The notes beneath the pieces are model-generated. The model searched no databases and was not told the DNA's origin. It saw nothing but the letters and a program-made list of their open reading frames with translations. This document shows, one piece after another, positions 1 through 12,005 of a stretch of 64,000 nucleotides of DNA (within the stretch, counting starts at the first letter, position 1; every line of letters begins with the position of its first letter). Source of the stretch: Rhizomys pruinosus (taxonomy: Eukaryota > Chordata > Mammalia > Rodentia > Spalacidae); assembly GCA_009823505.1 (NCBI GenBank), contig VZQC01005691.1, positions 163,324-227,323 on the forward strand, written 5' to 3'. A program made the position numbers and the translations under genes.

Positions 1-48
1 TGCTTTCCCCAGCATAGTGTACTGGTATCCCCCTTTCTCCTCTAAGTT

Positions 49-51
<3 letters not shown>

Positions 52-97
<46 letters not shown>
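52..97. repeat. (TC)n microsatellite
   Basis: Uninterrupted TC dinucleotide run directly abutting the T-rich end of a reversed B1. Confidence 0.95.
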
Positions 98-100
<3 letters not shown>

Positions 101-219
101 AGATAGGATCTTCCTATAACCTCAGTTGGCCTGAACTCCCTATATAGACCAGGTTGGCCTTGTTACTACTACCTCTGCCTCCCAAGTGCTGGGATTAAAG
201 GCATGTGCCACGACGAACT
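98..219 (-). mobile_element. B1 SINE (7SL-derived), diverged
   Basis: Reads as the reverse complement of B1: a gagacaggatct-like end, a degraded 'gaccaggttggccttg' core and 'cccaagtgctgggattaaag' near the head. Several substitutions mark it as an older copy. Confidence 0.85.
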
Positions 220-298
220 GTTAATACAACCACAACTTTCTTAAAAGAAAAATTATTACTTTTTCAAGAGTAACCACCATGACTGAGCAGAGAGAGAT

Positions 299-301
<3 letters not shown>

Positions 302-338
<37 letters not shown>
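302..338. repeat. (AG)n microsatellite
   Basis: Pure AG dinucleotide run in otherwise unique sequence. Confidence 0.95.
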
Positions 339-339
<1 letters not shown>

Positions 340-427
340 ACCATAAGGAGTAGTTCTTGAACATCTTAGACTAAGATTTTCAACAGTTCTTTTGTGTATC
401 CACAGAACTATGTCCAGTTCTTTTTCT

Positions 428-679
428 TTTTTTATTGTAGTCTCTATTTTTAATTTTTTTATTAATTTTTTATTTTTGTGTGTGTATGAATGTACTGTCT
501 GCATGTAGGTTTGTGCACCCATGTTGTGCAATGCCAAGGACGTCAGAAGAGGGTGTCAGATTCCCCTGGAACAGGAGTTAAAGACAGTTCTCAGCCACCA
601 TGTGGGTGCTGGGAATCGAACCTGGGTCCTCTGCAAGAGCAGTTGGTGCCCTTAACCGCTAGGCCATCTCTCCAGCCCC
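428..679 (-). mobile_element. B2 SINE, intact, with 14-bp target-site duplication
   Basis: Reverse-complement B2. Its tRNA-like head (ggctggagagatggcctagcgg) lies at the right end, followed leftward by the B box, the cacccacatgg block, and an A/T-rich tail. A perfect 14-bp duplication, CCAGTTCTTTTTCT, flanks it at 414-427 and 680-693, so the copy is a clean L1-mediated insertion. This copy lacks the internal ~18-nt duplication seen in some other B2s here. Confidence 0.93.
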
Positions 680-693
680 CCAGTTCTTTTTCT

Positions 694-957
694 AATAGGA
701 CTAAGAGAAGAGGTAATGCAAAACCAACAGAACCTCACCCAATCACCAAGAACTGATGTCGTTTCTGGTGAGGATAATTTGGGATACATGGAACCAGGCT
801 TTGAAGCAAAAGTGGACACATGTACACTTAGAATCTAGAAAATTGGGCCTGGCTACTTGGCATCAACTTCTCCCTTCCTCTACCATAGCACAACCCCATG
901 CCTAAGCTGATAACGTCTTTAATGACACAAAATATTAGCTTCTACCCCCACCCCCAC
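694..957. other. Unique intergenic DNA
   Basis: No SINE, LTR, exon or RNA gene recognised. The stretch ends in a C-rich tract just before the duplicated segment that begins near 958. Confidence 0.5.
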
Positions 958-2422
958 TCCCACCCCTCAAGTTCACAGTTCACTAGCTAAAGGTGGGCCA
1001 TGGGGGAAAGTAAGCATGACTCTTCTATGTGATTTACTGGTTGTTGAGAACCAGGATTCTTCCCCCCTATTCCCTGGACATTCTACAAGGCAGAAATAGC
1101 TCTGTGGTGGTTAGTATTTAATGTCAACTTGCTACAGCCTAGAATCACCCAGAAAGACAGCCTTAATTGAGGAAGTATCTAGATCAGTTTGGCATGTGGG
1201 CACATGTTGTGTAGCAATTTCCTCTGAAGTAAAACCTTCCACCTTGGAGGGGAGCTTATTAAGATACAAGATGTTCTAAGAAGAGATGAAACATTCCATC
1301 CTGCAAGGAAAAACTGTAAGTTATCAACTGAAAGGCTTTAGGAAGTCCATGAACTTAACCAGGTACATTAGGCCTATCCCTCCCATCCTATGTATAAGCA
1401 GTAAGGACTGCTGAGAAGACTCTCAGCCAAACTGACCTTCCAAGAGGCTTAGAACAGCTGAGTCAACTGGAAGAGACAAGTCAAACTGCCTGAAAGAGGC
1501 ACTAACCAGTCGAGCTTCTGCAAAGAGACACTTTTTACCCTACACAATTCTAAGTAATTCCAATAAAACTCAAAGACTCCCCAAGATAGACTTTTGTGGT
1601 ATTTGTTAGTCTGTTTTTGGTTCCCTATTTGGGTAAGTAGATGTTTGTTCACATCTCCACAGGAATAGTGTCACACAGCAGCATGTCTTGGAGGAATTGT
1701 CCTGATTATTAATTGATATAGGAAAGCCCAGCTCACTGTGGAAAGCGCCATTCTCTAGACTGGGGTCCTGAACTATAAAGGACAGAAGAAAGCTAGAAAC
1801 AAGAAAGCAGGCAACATTTGTCTCTCCCGGCCCTTGACTGTGGATATGATGTGACCCAGCTACCTGAGTTGTTGCTGTGGCTTCCCCAGTGTGATGGACT
1901 GGAATTGTCAGCCAAATAAGCCCTTTCCTCCTGTGGGTTGCTTTTTTTCTGGGTATTTTATCACAGCAACAGCAATGAAACTAGGACGTACACTTTTGAA
2001 ACTCTGTTCTACTCCCTACTGAACGTTGAAGTGTAACCTCACCTAGCCTTAGTGTCTTTATCGTGACCAGCAAAGGTTAGTCTCATGGAGTTGAGAAATC
2101 AATGAGACAAAGTATATGAACACTTCATTTGTGATAAATCTTTAAAGGAAAGAGAATGTATTACTCACTTCTCTGTTACTGTGATAAGACATGATGCCCA
2201 AGGGAACTTATAAAAATTTATTTGAGCTCTTTTTGTTGGGGGGGGGATCCTGAAGAACAGGAGCCTGGAACTTGCTCCAGACAGGTAGATTTTAGGGTAG
2301 ATTGATTCTTGGGTTGCTGGAAAAGGATCTAAACTCTAAACCCTTGTAGGGGGTGGCTGTCTGTGTGGAGCCACCTTTCACCTTTGCAGCCAGTGCTCGG
2401 TGGGTTTGGTTTGGCCCCATCG
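958..2422. repeat. First copy of a ~1.47-kb tandem duplication
   Basis: Starting at TCCCACCCCTCAAG, this segment recurs at 2423. About 180 bp at its left end and about 220 bp near its right end (around 1977-2195 against 3477-3695) are nearly identical between copies, while the middle differs by many single-base indels. It holds a MaLR-type LTR and, from about 2240, a G-rich unit resembling the L1 5'UTR unit near 4130 (both carry CCTGAAG, ACAGGAGCC and CTCCAGACAGGTA). The pattern looks like an assembly duplication more than a biological one. Confidence 0.85.
1103..1992 (+). mobile_element. MaLR-type LTR, probably with a nested insertion
   Basis: Begins TGTGGTGGTTAGTATT and ends ATTTTATCACAGCAACAG through ACGTACA, the usual start and end of rodent MaLR LTRs. 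At about 890 bp it is roughly twice the usual MaLR LTR length. The middle (about 1260-1640) has its own CAATAAA-type signal, suggesting another LTR-like insert. I did not find a clean 5-bp target duplication. Confidence 0.7.
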
Positions 2423-3930
2423 TCCCACCCCTCAAGTTCACAGTTCACTAGCTAAAGGTGGGCCATGGGGGAAAGTAAGCATGACTCTTCTATGTGATTT
2501 ACTGGTTGTTGAGAACCAGGATTCTTCCCCCCTATTCCCTGGACATTCTACAAGGCAGAAATAGCTCTGTGGTGGTTAGTATTTAATGTCAACTTGCTAC
2601 AGCCTATGATCACCCCAGAAGAGACTAGCCTTAATTGAGAAATATCTCGCATCAGTATTGGCATGTGGGACACCTCGTTGTTGTAGCAATATCCTCTGAA
2701 GTAAAACACATTCCACCTTGCGCAGGGGCGCTTTATTAAGATACAAGCAGTTCGAAGAAGGAGCAAACTTGCCTTCCTGCAAGGAAAAACCTGTAACGTT
2801 ATCAATGAAAGGCTTTAGCGGAAGTCCTGAGAACTTAACCAGTACATTGGGCCTATCCACTTCCATCCTACTGTATAAGCAGAGTAGGACTTGTGACGCA
2901 AGGACTCTCAGCCACAAACTGACCTCTCCAGAGGCTTTAGAACAGCGAGTCCTGGAAGATGGAAGGACAAGTCAAAAACTGCCTGAAAGAATGGGCACGT
3001 AACCAGTCGAGCTTCTGCAAAGAGGAACCTTTTACCCTACACATTCTAAGTACTCCAATAAAACTCAACAGACTCCCCCAGAGCAATCAGACTTTTGTGT
3101 ATTTGTTAGTCTGTTTTGGCTTCCCTATTGGTGAGGTAAGTAGAGTTTGTCACATCTCCACAAGGATATAGTTGCACCAGCAGCATGTTTGGGGAATTGT
3201 TCCTGACTTATTAATTGAATAGAAAGCCAGCTCACTGTGGAAGTGCCATTCTCTTAGACTGGGGTCCTGAATACTAATCAGGACAGGAAGGAAAGCTAGA
3301 AAAAGAAACAGGCAACATTGCTCTCTCCCGGCCTGACTGTGGATATGATGTGACCCAGCTACCTGAGTTGTTGCTGTGGCTTCCCCAGTGTGATGGATGG
3401 ATTGGTCAGCCAAAATAGCCCTTGTGCTCCTTTGGGTTGCTTTTTGCTGGGATTTTAGGGTACCGCAACAGCTGAATGAAACTAGGACGTACACTTTTGA
3501 CAACCTCTGTTCTACTCCCTACTGAACGTTGAAGTGTAACCTCACCTAGCCTTAGTGTCTTTATCGTGACCAGCGAAGGTTAGTCTCATGGAGTTGAGAA
3601 ATCAATGAGACAAAGTATATGAACACTTCATTTGTGATAAATCTTTAAAGGAAAGAGAATGTATTACTCACTTCTCTGTTACTGTGATATAAGAACATGA
3701 TGCCCAGGGAACAACTTATACAAATTTATTTGAGTCTTTATGTTGGGGGGGGGATTCCTGAAGAAAAGGAGCCTCGAAACTTGTCCCGAACGGGGGTGTA
3801 GTTTAGGTAGATTTGATTCTGGGTTGACTGGAAAAGGATCTAAATTCCCAAAACCCTGTAGGGGAGGTGTACTGTGTGGAGCCACCTTTCACCTTTGCAG
3901 CCAGTGCTCGGTGGGTTTGGTTTGGCCCCA
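2423..3930. repeat. Second, indel-rich copy of the ~1.5-kb tandem duplication
   Basis: Repeats 958-2422 in the same orientation. The interior (about 2606-3476) has scattered one- and two-base insertions every 10-20 bases compared with the first copy, typical of unpolished long-read sequence. It ends at GTTTGGCCCC, the same place as copy one. Confidence 0.85.
2568..3493 (+). mobile_element. MaLR-type LTR, duplicate copy of the 1103-1992 element
   Basis: Same start and end signatures as 1103-1992. It is part of the duplicated block, so it is probably not an independent insertion. Confidence 0.65.
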
Positions 3931-4107
3931 GTCGGTCTCTTTTTTTTTTTTTTGGTCTTTTTGAGACCAGGGTCTCCCTGTACGCCCCAGCTGTCCTGGG
4001 GGACACTCACAAAGATCGCCTTGCCTCTGCCTCCAACGTGCTAGGATATTAAAAAAAATTTCAAAAAAAAAAAAAAAAACAAAAAGGATGTGCCAAAATG
4101 CCTGGCT
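3931..4107 (-). mobile_element. B1 SINE inside the L1 5' region, error-rich copy
   Basis: Reverse-complement B1 from the T-run and 'ggtctttttgagaccagg' to 'gatgtgccaaaatgcctggc'. A long stretch of A is wrongly interspersed near 4050-4085. The same B1 followed by the same L1 sequence recurs at 6791-6929. Confidence 0.75.
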
Positions 4108-6786
4108 GCCATTGTCTCTTTGTGTGTGGTACCTCCTGAAGGACAAGGACCCAGCCTCACTCCAGACGGTACCGGGCGTGGGGTAAGTCAGGCATATCCC
4201 CCCCCCCAGCTGGAATTGATGAGAGACTATCCAAGTGGACTTTTTGAGAACCTTCAAACAGGAAGGAAGAGTGACTTTCTCCAAAACCAATGTTAAACAA
4301 AAAATGAAGCCTGAAACCTAGGACAAGTCAATACTCCATAACACAGGGGAGGAAAGAAAAAAAATAGCATCGGAAGGAGCAAGCAAAACCTGGCCTTCAA
4401 CAAGTGAAAAGAATTTGGGATTGGCATCAGAATACAGGCAAAAAAAAAAAAAAAAAAACAAAAACAAAAGGAAACCCTCATGCCAGGGACACGAAAAGGA
4501 AACATGGAAAGTGCAGGATAATTCTGCACCAAGCTCCTACAACCCTGAGGAGATAGCTACAGTAGGATCCCCTGGAGGTGACCCAAGAAACAGGTCTTAA
4601 AGGAATATTTGCAAACCTCTGCAGAGAAATTAAAGAAAATAAAGAAGAAGTCAAGAACTAAGGAGAGGAAATGAAAAACTCAAAAAAGGGACCAAGACGA
4701 TACAATGACAAAACTTTGGAAAGACTAAAGAAACAGAGAATGACAAACTCCAGAAAGAACTAAGGGAGAAAAAAAACAAACTCCAGAAAGGAAGTAGAAA
4801 CACTGAAAAAGGAAGCCAACCAATGAAAGTAAGGAGCACCAAGAAGAGATTGAGAGCTCAAAAAGGAAAATGGAAATACTAAGAAATCACAGGATAGAAA
4901 TGAAACAGAAGAATAGAACATCATCAATCAAGAAGAAGGAAAGGAAAAGTCCTCAGAAATTAGAATGGAGGAGCAGAACAAAGATATCAGACCTGGAAGA
5001 AAACACAGAGCAATTAACAAGCTCAAATAAGATTAGAAAAAATTTAAAATAAACCAAAAGTGGAACAACCAGGAACATGGGACACTAGAAAAGATCAAAC
5101 CTCCACATGATAGTGAATAGAGGAAGGAGAAGATCTCAGAGTAGTATTGAACAGATTTGGACAAAATAATAGATGAAAATTTCCCAAAACTAAAATAGAC
5201 AAACCCATACAAACCAGGTGCTTCTTGTACATAGGAACACCCAAATAGAAAGATCAGAAAAGAAACTCCGCATGCCATTCATAGTTAAAATGCTGATGCC
5301 CAAAACAAAGACAAACATTCTGAAAGCTACAAAAAGAAAAACGAAGTCACATACAAAGGGAAACCATCAGAATTACGACTGACTACTCGTGACAAACCAT
5401 GAAAGCAACAAGAACATGGAGCAAAGCATTTCCTGTGTTAAAGGACTAGGATGACAACCCAGAAATACTGATACCAGCAAAAATGTTGATTTAGTTGAAG
5501 GAGAGAAAAAATCTTCCACGACATAAACAGATGATGACTACCTGCACCAGAAAACCCAACTCTTCATAAAATACTTGAAGCAATCAAAGGGCAGAGAGAG
5601 AGGAGCAACATTCCCCATAGCATCTAGAAAAAGAAACTGATAAAACATAACCACACAGGCGTAGAATTGGAGGACTAAAAATCCCAATGGATAATATGGT
5701 GAAGGAGGAGCACCATCCATCTTTCAATTTATAACCTTAATATTGTGGACTAACTCTCAATCAAAAGACATAGACTGGGAGAATGGATAATAGGAAACAG
5801 AATCATCTATATGATGTCTAAAGAAAACCATCTCAATTTCACAGAATAAGCACCAACATAAAGTGAAGGAATGGAAGAAATATTTCCAAGCAAATGGTAC
5901 AAAAAAAAAGCAGGTGTTGCATTTAATTTCAGACAAATGACTCAAAGAAAAAAATCAAAAGAGACAAAGAGGGGCCATTACCTCTTTATAAAAGGACAAT
6001 TGGCGATGAAGATCTCACGATCATGATATATATCACCAAATGTGGTGATGCACCAAAACTTATAAGCCACTTTTCCGGCTCTCAAGGCACAGATTAACCC
6101 CAGCTACACTAATAGTAGGGTATTCAATACCCAATGAAGACCTTTGGACAGATCAAGAGGACAAAGGATAAACGAGAGACATCTGAACTGAATGATACAA
6201 TACACAAATGGATCTCAAGACACTCTAAGAATTTCCAATACCCAACCAGAGAATCACTTTCTACTCAGCAGTATGGAATTTCTCAAAATATATCATATAC
6301 TGGGCCACAGGAAAAAAACTCAACAAAATACAAAAGATTGAAATAATCTCATGCCTTCTATCCCAGACTACAATGCAATAAAACTCATAATCAACACCAG
6401 TGAGGCCTAGTAACCTACAGAGAACACATGGAGACTAAACAACCACCTCCTGAAATAATGGAAAGGTCAAAGGAGAAATAAAGAAAGAAAATAAAAACAT
6501 TCCTGGAACTGAATGACAATGATAATACACACAGCAAAATATATGGGACATTTTAAAAGCAGTTCTAACAGGGAAGTTTATATCTAGTGTCCTACATCAA
6601 AACAAACAGAAAGAGCACAAGTGAACAATCTAACACTTGCAGCTAAAATACATGAAGAGACAGATAAAACAAATGAACGCCTAAATGCAGCAGACAAGAG
6701 AAATAACTAAAAATCAGATGAGAATGCAATGAAATAGAAAACAAAAAAATATATATACAAAAAATCCGAGTGAATCCAAAAGTTGC
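4108..6786 (+). mobile_element. LINE-1 5' half (5'UTR, ORF1, ORF2 endonuclease part), error-rich copy 1
   Basis: Contains the L1 5'UTR unit (CTCCAGACGGTACCGGGCG and following), an A-rich ORF1 whose middle would encode a Lys/Glu-rich coiled coil, an ORF1 C-terminal region, and the ORF2 endonuclease region up to the linker before the reverse transcriptase. All frames are broken many times. The copy stops at a single N (6787) in the linker, exactly where the cleaner 3' half resumes at about 12006. L1 ORF1 encodes an RNA-binding chaperone; ORF2 encodes endonuclease and reverse transcriptase. This copy cannot encode either as assembled. Confidence 0.85.
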
Positions 6787-6787
6787 N
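6787..6787. other. Single N: assembly junction
   Basis: An isolated N after AGTTGC. Immediately downstream the sequence jumps back to the B1/L1 5'UTR already seen at 3931, so this marks a contig or gap-fill join. Confidence 0.9.
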
Positions 6788-6790
6788 GCG

Positions 6791-6929
6791 GGTCTCTTTT
6801 TTTTTTTTTTTAGGTCTTTTTGAGACCAGGGTTCCTGTAGCCCCAGCCTGTCCTGGGGAACTCACAAAGATCGCCTGGCCTCTGCCTCCCAAGTGCTAGG
6901 ATTGAAGTCCTGTGCCAAAATGCCTGGCT
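6791..6929 (-). mobile_element. B1 SINE, second representation of the 3931-4107 copy
   Basis: Reverse-complement B1 followed by the same L1 5'UTR sequence as copy 1; differs from it by small indels. Confidence 0.8.
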
Positions 6930-9900
6930 GCCATTGTCTCTTTGTGCTGGGAGCTCCTGAAGCACAGGAGCCAGCCTCACTCCAGACAGGTACCGGGGTG
7001 GGTAGTCAAGGCATATCTCCCCCCCCCAGCTGGAATTGATGAGAGAGACTATCCACAGTGGACCTTTTTGAGAACCTTCAAAACAGGAAGGAAAGAGTGA
7101 CTTTGATTCCAATAACCAATGTAAACACAAAAATGAAAGCCTGAAACCTGGACAAGTCCATACTCCATAAACAAGGGAGGAAAGAAAAAAAAAATAGCAT
7201 CGGAAGGAGCAAGCAAAACCTGCCCTCTACATAGTGAAAAGAACTTTGTGATTGGCATCAGAATACAGGCAAAAAAAAAAAAAAAAAAACAAAAAACAAA
7301 AGGAAACCCTCATGCCCGGGACACAGGAAGGGACATGGAAAGGTGCCGGATAATTCTGCACCAAGCTCTCCAACCCTGCAGGAGATAGCTACCGTAGGAT
7401 CCCCTGGAGGTGACCCAAGAAACCGGTCTTAGGAATATTTGCAAACCTTTGCAGAAAATTAAAGATAAAAGAAGAAGTCAGAGAACTAAGGAGAGGAATG
7501 AAAAACACAAAAGGGCACCAAGACCGATACAATGACAAAAATTGTGAAAGAACTAAAGAAAAGAGAATGACAAACTCCAGAAAGAACAGGGAAGAAAAAA
7601 AACAAACTCCAAAAAAAAGAAAAAAAAAAGAAAAAGGAAGCCAACCAATGCAAGTAAGGAGCCCAGAGAGTTGAGAAGCTCAAAAAGGAAAATGGGATAC
7701 TAAGAAATCCAAGGATGAGAATGTGAAAAGAACTAGAACCTCATCCAATCAAGGAAGGAAAGGAAAAGCCTCAAAATATAAATGGAGGAAGCAGAACCAA
7801 AAATATCAGACCTGGAGTCACACAGAGCAATTAAACAGCTCAAATAAGATTAGAAAAAATTTAAAAATACCAAAAGTGGAAAACCAGGAAATTGGGACCA
7901 TAGAAAAGATCAAACCTCCACATGATATGGACTAGAGTACAGGGAGAAGATCTCAGAGCTAGATTCCAATGCTATTGGACAAAAATAATAGATGAAAATT
8001 TCCCAAAACTAAAAATAGACAAACCCATACAAAATATGTGCTTCTACTACATGGAACACCCAAATAGAAAAGATCAGAAAAGAAACTCCGCATGCCATAT
8101 CATAGTTAAAATGTCTAGATGCCCAAAACAAAGACAAAATTCTGAAAGCTACAAAAGAAAAATCAAGTCACATACAAAGGGAAACCATCAGAATTACGAC
8201 TGACTATCTGCCGTGACACCATGAAAGCAAAAGACATGGAGCAAAGCATTTCCTGTGTTAAAGGACTAAGGATGCCAACCCAGAAATACTGATACCAGCA
8301 AAAATGTTGATTATAGTTGATGGAAAGAGAAAAAATCTTCCACGACAAAACAACAAGATGAAAGACTACCTGGCGCCAGAAAACCCAAATCTCATAAAAA
8401 TCTTGAACGAATCAAAGGGCAGAGAAGAGGAGCAAACTATCCCCACTACATCTAGAAAAGAAACTGATAAAAACATGAACCACCAGGCGTAGAATTGGGA
8501 GATAACAAACTCCAATGGATATATGGTGAAAGGAGGAGCACCCATCCATCTTTCAATTATATAACCTTAAATATTCAGTGGATTGAACTCCCAATCAAAA
8601 GACACAGACTGGGAGAATGGAAATAGGAAAAGAATCCATCTATATGATGTCTCAAGAAACCCATCTCAATTTCAAGAATAGCCCCAACATAATGAAGGGA
8701 TGGAAGAAATATTTCCAAGCAAATGGTACAAAAAACAAAGCAGGTGTTATTTTAATATCAGACAAAATAGACTTCAAAGCAAAAGAAATCAAAAGAGACA
8801 AAGAGGGCCATTACATCTTTATAAAAGGATAACAATTGGCGATGAAGAATCTCACGATCATGAATATATACACCAAACTGTGGTGCACCCAAACTTTGTA
8901 TAAGACAACTCTCATTGGACTCTCAAGGCACAGTTAACCCCAGTACACTAATAGTAGGGGACTTCAATACCCAATAGACCTTTGGACAGATCAAGAGGAC
9001 AAAGGATAACAGAGAGACATCTGAACTGAATGATACAATACAGCAAATGGATCTCACAGAACTATCGAATACTTCCAAACCCAAACAACAGAGATATCTT
9101 TCTATATCAGCATCCCATGGAACATTCTCCAAAATCGCTCATTACTGGGACCACAGGAAAAAAACTCAACATCAAAAAGATTGAAATAATCTCATGCCTT
9201 CATTCCCGACTACAATGCAATAAAATCCATATTCAACACCAGGTAAGCCTAACCAGACCTACACAGAAACATGGAACTAAACAACCCCACTCCTGAACAA
9301 ATGCTTGGTCAAGGAAAAGAAATAAGAGAAGTAAAACATTCCTGGACTGATGACCATGATTCCTACCCACCTGGCCTTTGCTTTTAAAGCAGTTCTAACA
9401 GGGCGGTTATATCGTCAGGTAGCCTCCCCCCACATCAAAAACGCCAGCGCCCCCACAGTGACCTCTCCACCTCCGCTCCCCCGCAGCGAGGACATACCAG
9501 CCTCCTCCGCGCCCAGCAATGACTACCCGACGCGCTATCCGGCGAGGCATCAATGCATAAATCCCACGACGAGATCAAGATAGAACAATACCCCTATATC
9601 AAAACGAGTGCCATCCCCCAAAGTGCTTCTTTGCAGGAGAATAACCCCTAATACGACCGGTCCTATGCCCGTCTACACCAAGAAAAAGGAAATCCTCCCG
9701 CAAATCCTCAGCAATCTTGTGAAAGGGGCACATCTCCGACAGCCACATGCCCAAGTCGCCACAACTTGGGCACCTTCCCCCACTCTCTAAACCTCTCCTT
9801 CTAAGTCTAGAACCGAAGATAATGGGTGAATATCTTAATCCTGGAGAATCACCAAAAGCTCAACCAAGAGAATCAACCAGCTTAAAACAACAAAACATAT

Positions 9901-12005
9901 GAAGAAATTGAAGACATGTAATAAGTAGCTCCATCCCAAGAAAAGCCCCGGGCCCAGTGGTTCCCGCCCCCCCCCCCCCCCCCACCCCCCCCCCCCACCC
10001 CCTCACGGCAGTAATTCTAATCAAATATATTTCAAAAGAACTTACAACCACACCTGCTCAAAGTGTTTAGAAGGATACAACATGGAGGGACGTTTCTCCC
10101 CGAACACCTTCTATACAGCCAGCATCACCTATTGAACAAAAACAGGAAGATACAACCCAAAAGAGACTATCAGGCACCACTCTCACTTCATACAGCACAG
10201 ATGCAAAAATCTAAATAAAATACTTGCAAAAGTCACATACACGATACCTGCACGACATCAATGGCAATGAGATCATTCCAGCAATGCAAGGATTGGTTCA
10301 TATTCAAGCCAAAAACAATATCAGGGACTGTCTAATCCAAACAAAAAATGGACAACATAAATAACAAGATACAAAAACCATACAATCACTCCATTGACGC
10401 AACAAGGCCTTTGACCAAATCCGCATCCCTACTGTGTCTGCTTAAAGAGATCCTAGAGGGATGGATTGGAGGGGCTATGTCCTTATGTACATCCAGGCAC
10501 TCATACCAGGCACCCCCGCCCATATCCTCCTCAATGGGGCATGATAGACGCATTGTCCCCTTAAAACGGATACGAGCCTCAAACAATGACTGCCCCTGTC
10601 ACCATCCTTTATAATATAGTGCTTGCAAACTTGCTACGGATTTACGCCAGCACGGCCAACGCCCTTCCCGGGTTCTCTTGGGCACAGGGGTCCGTCTTTC
10701 CCTTTTTGCTTGACTGCTGTGAATTGTTTCTATACGGGCTGCTCACTCCCAGCCCCACCCTCCTACCCGCTTCCAGACGGTTCCGAGTCACGGTGGCCCA
10801 GATACACACTCCGCCTCTCGCCACCCATACAGACGCCTTTCTTGACAATTCCACCAACACGGCAACTGGAGAAGAGAAGGAATGCAGGAGAATCCTTCCC
10901 ACTCACAATGCCTCAAAAACATATAAATAAATAAGGAACACAAAACACTAACCAACACACCAAGATCTTCAACAAAAAAATTTAAAACCTTTAAGAAATG
11001 AATTGAAAAAAGAATCGAGAAATGGAAAAAAAAAACCTCCAGCTCATGGATTGGAAATAAATAGAAAAGTCCATTCTACCCAAACTGTTGTCACAGATTT
11101 AATGAAATCCAAAAAAAAAACAATAAAAAAAAAAAAAAAGTTCTCCAACACTTGAAAAAAAATTCGTATTCTGTAAACAAAAGACCCCGAATAAGCCAAC
11201 AACAACCCTGACTAGAAAAAGCCAATACGGGGGAATCATCTATACCACACTTCAAACTAATGGCAAGGCTATTGTCATTAAAACAGCTGTGTATTGGTAC
11301 AAAATAACGACCAGTTTGAACAAATGGAACAAAAACTTGAAGATCCAAAACTCGTACACATGTATATATTTCAGCCACCTCCTATTCGAGCGAGGGGGGG
11401 TGCCAAAAGACACCATGGAGGAACAGGGAACAGCATCTTCAGCAAGTTGGTGTTGGCAACTGGATCACCACCTGTAGAAGAAATCAAAGTAAACCCCTAC
11501 CTCGTCCAATCCGCCCTGTAACATATCAATTCTCCAGATGGATCAAGACCTCAAATGTGCCATCCAAAACTTCGGATGGCCGATAGAAGAAAAACTTGGC
11601 AACAGAGTACAAGCACATAGGCGTAGGAAAAGACTGTCCTAAATCAGACAGCAGCCTGCCACAAAAATTTAAGGTCGACAATTGGACCAAAAGCTTGCTT
11701 CAAAACTTCAAAACCGTTTCTGTACACATCAAAAAGCAAAATAAGGAAGGAAGAGAAAAGTCCCGCAGTATGTGAGGAAACCTTCACTGCAAATACATCG
11801 ACAATCATATGATTTCCACTAGTATTACAAACTATCAAAAAACCAAAAGGGGAATTGAAGACAAAACAAAATGAATAAATAAAAGGATGGAGCAACGAAT
11901 GTGATAGAAGACCACTAAAGGAGAATAGAGATGGCCTTGAGAACATCTATCAAAAAATGTTCAACCTCACTAATAATAAATTAGGGATAATGCAAATTAA
12001 AACAA
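6930..12005 (+). mobile_element. LINE-1, redundant error-rich copy 2 (5'UTR through ORF2 C-terminus)
   Basis: Repeats L1 from the 5'UTR through ORF1 (ORF1 RNA-binding region near 7980-8200, for example ..KIIDENFPKLKIDK..), the endonuclease region near 8617-8840 (ETHLNFKNSPN, GWKKYFQANG, FNIRQNR-like in shifted frames), the reverse transcriptase and the ORF2 C-terminal region. The last part (about 9830-12005) can be matched base by base to 12200-14235, with very frequent indels and A-to-C changes. Since copy 1 plus 12006-14960 already makes one complete L1, this block is probably a raw-read gap fill. Confidence 0.82.
9967..10002. repeat. C-homopolymer tract within the error-rich L1 block
   Basis: Runs of C broken by two A. 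The matching position of the cleaner L1 copy (about 12340-12350) has no such tract, so it is probably a sequencing or consensus error. Confidence 0.75.

Noticed and set aside
9350..10934. GC-rich frames (77-114 codons) interpreted as foreign or novel genes
   Set aside because: They align to LINE-1 ORF2 with sequencing-type errors; the open frames result from A-to-C changes that remove stops.
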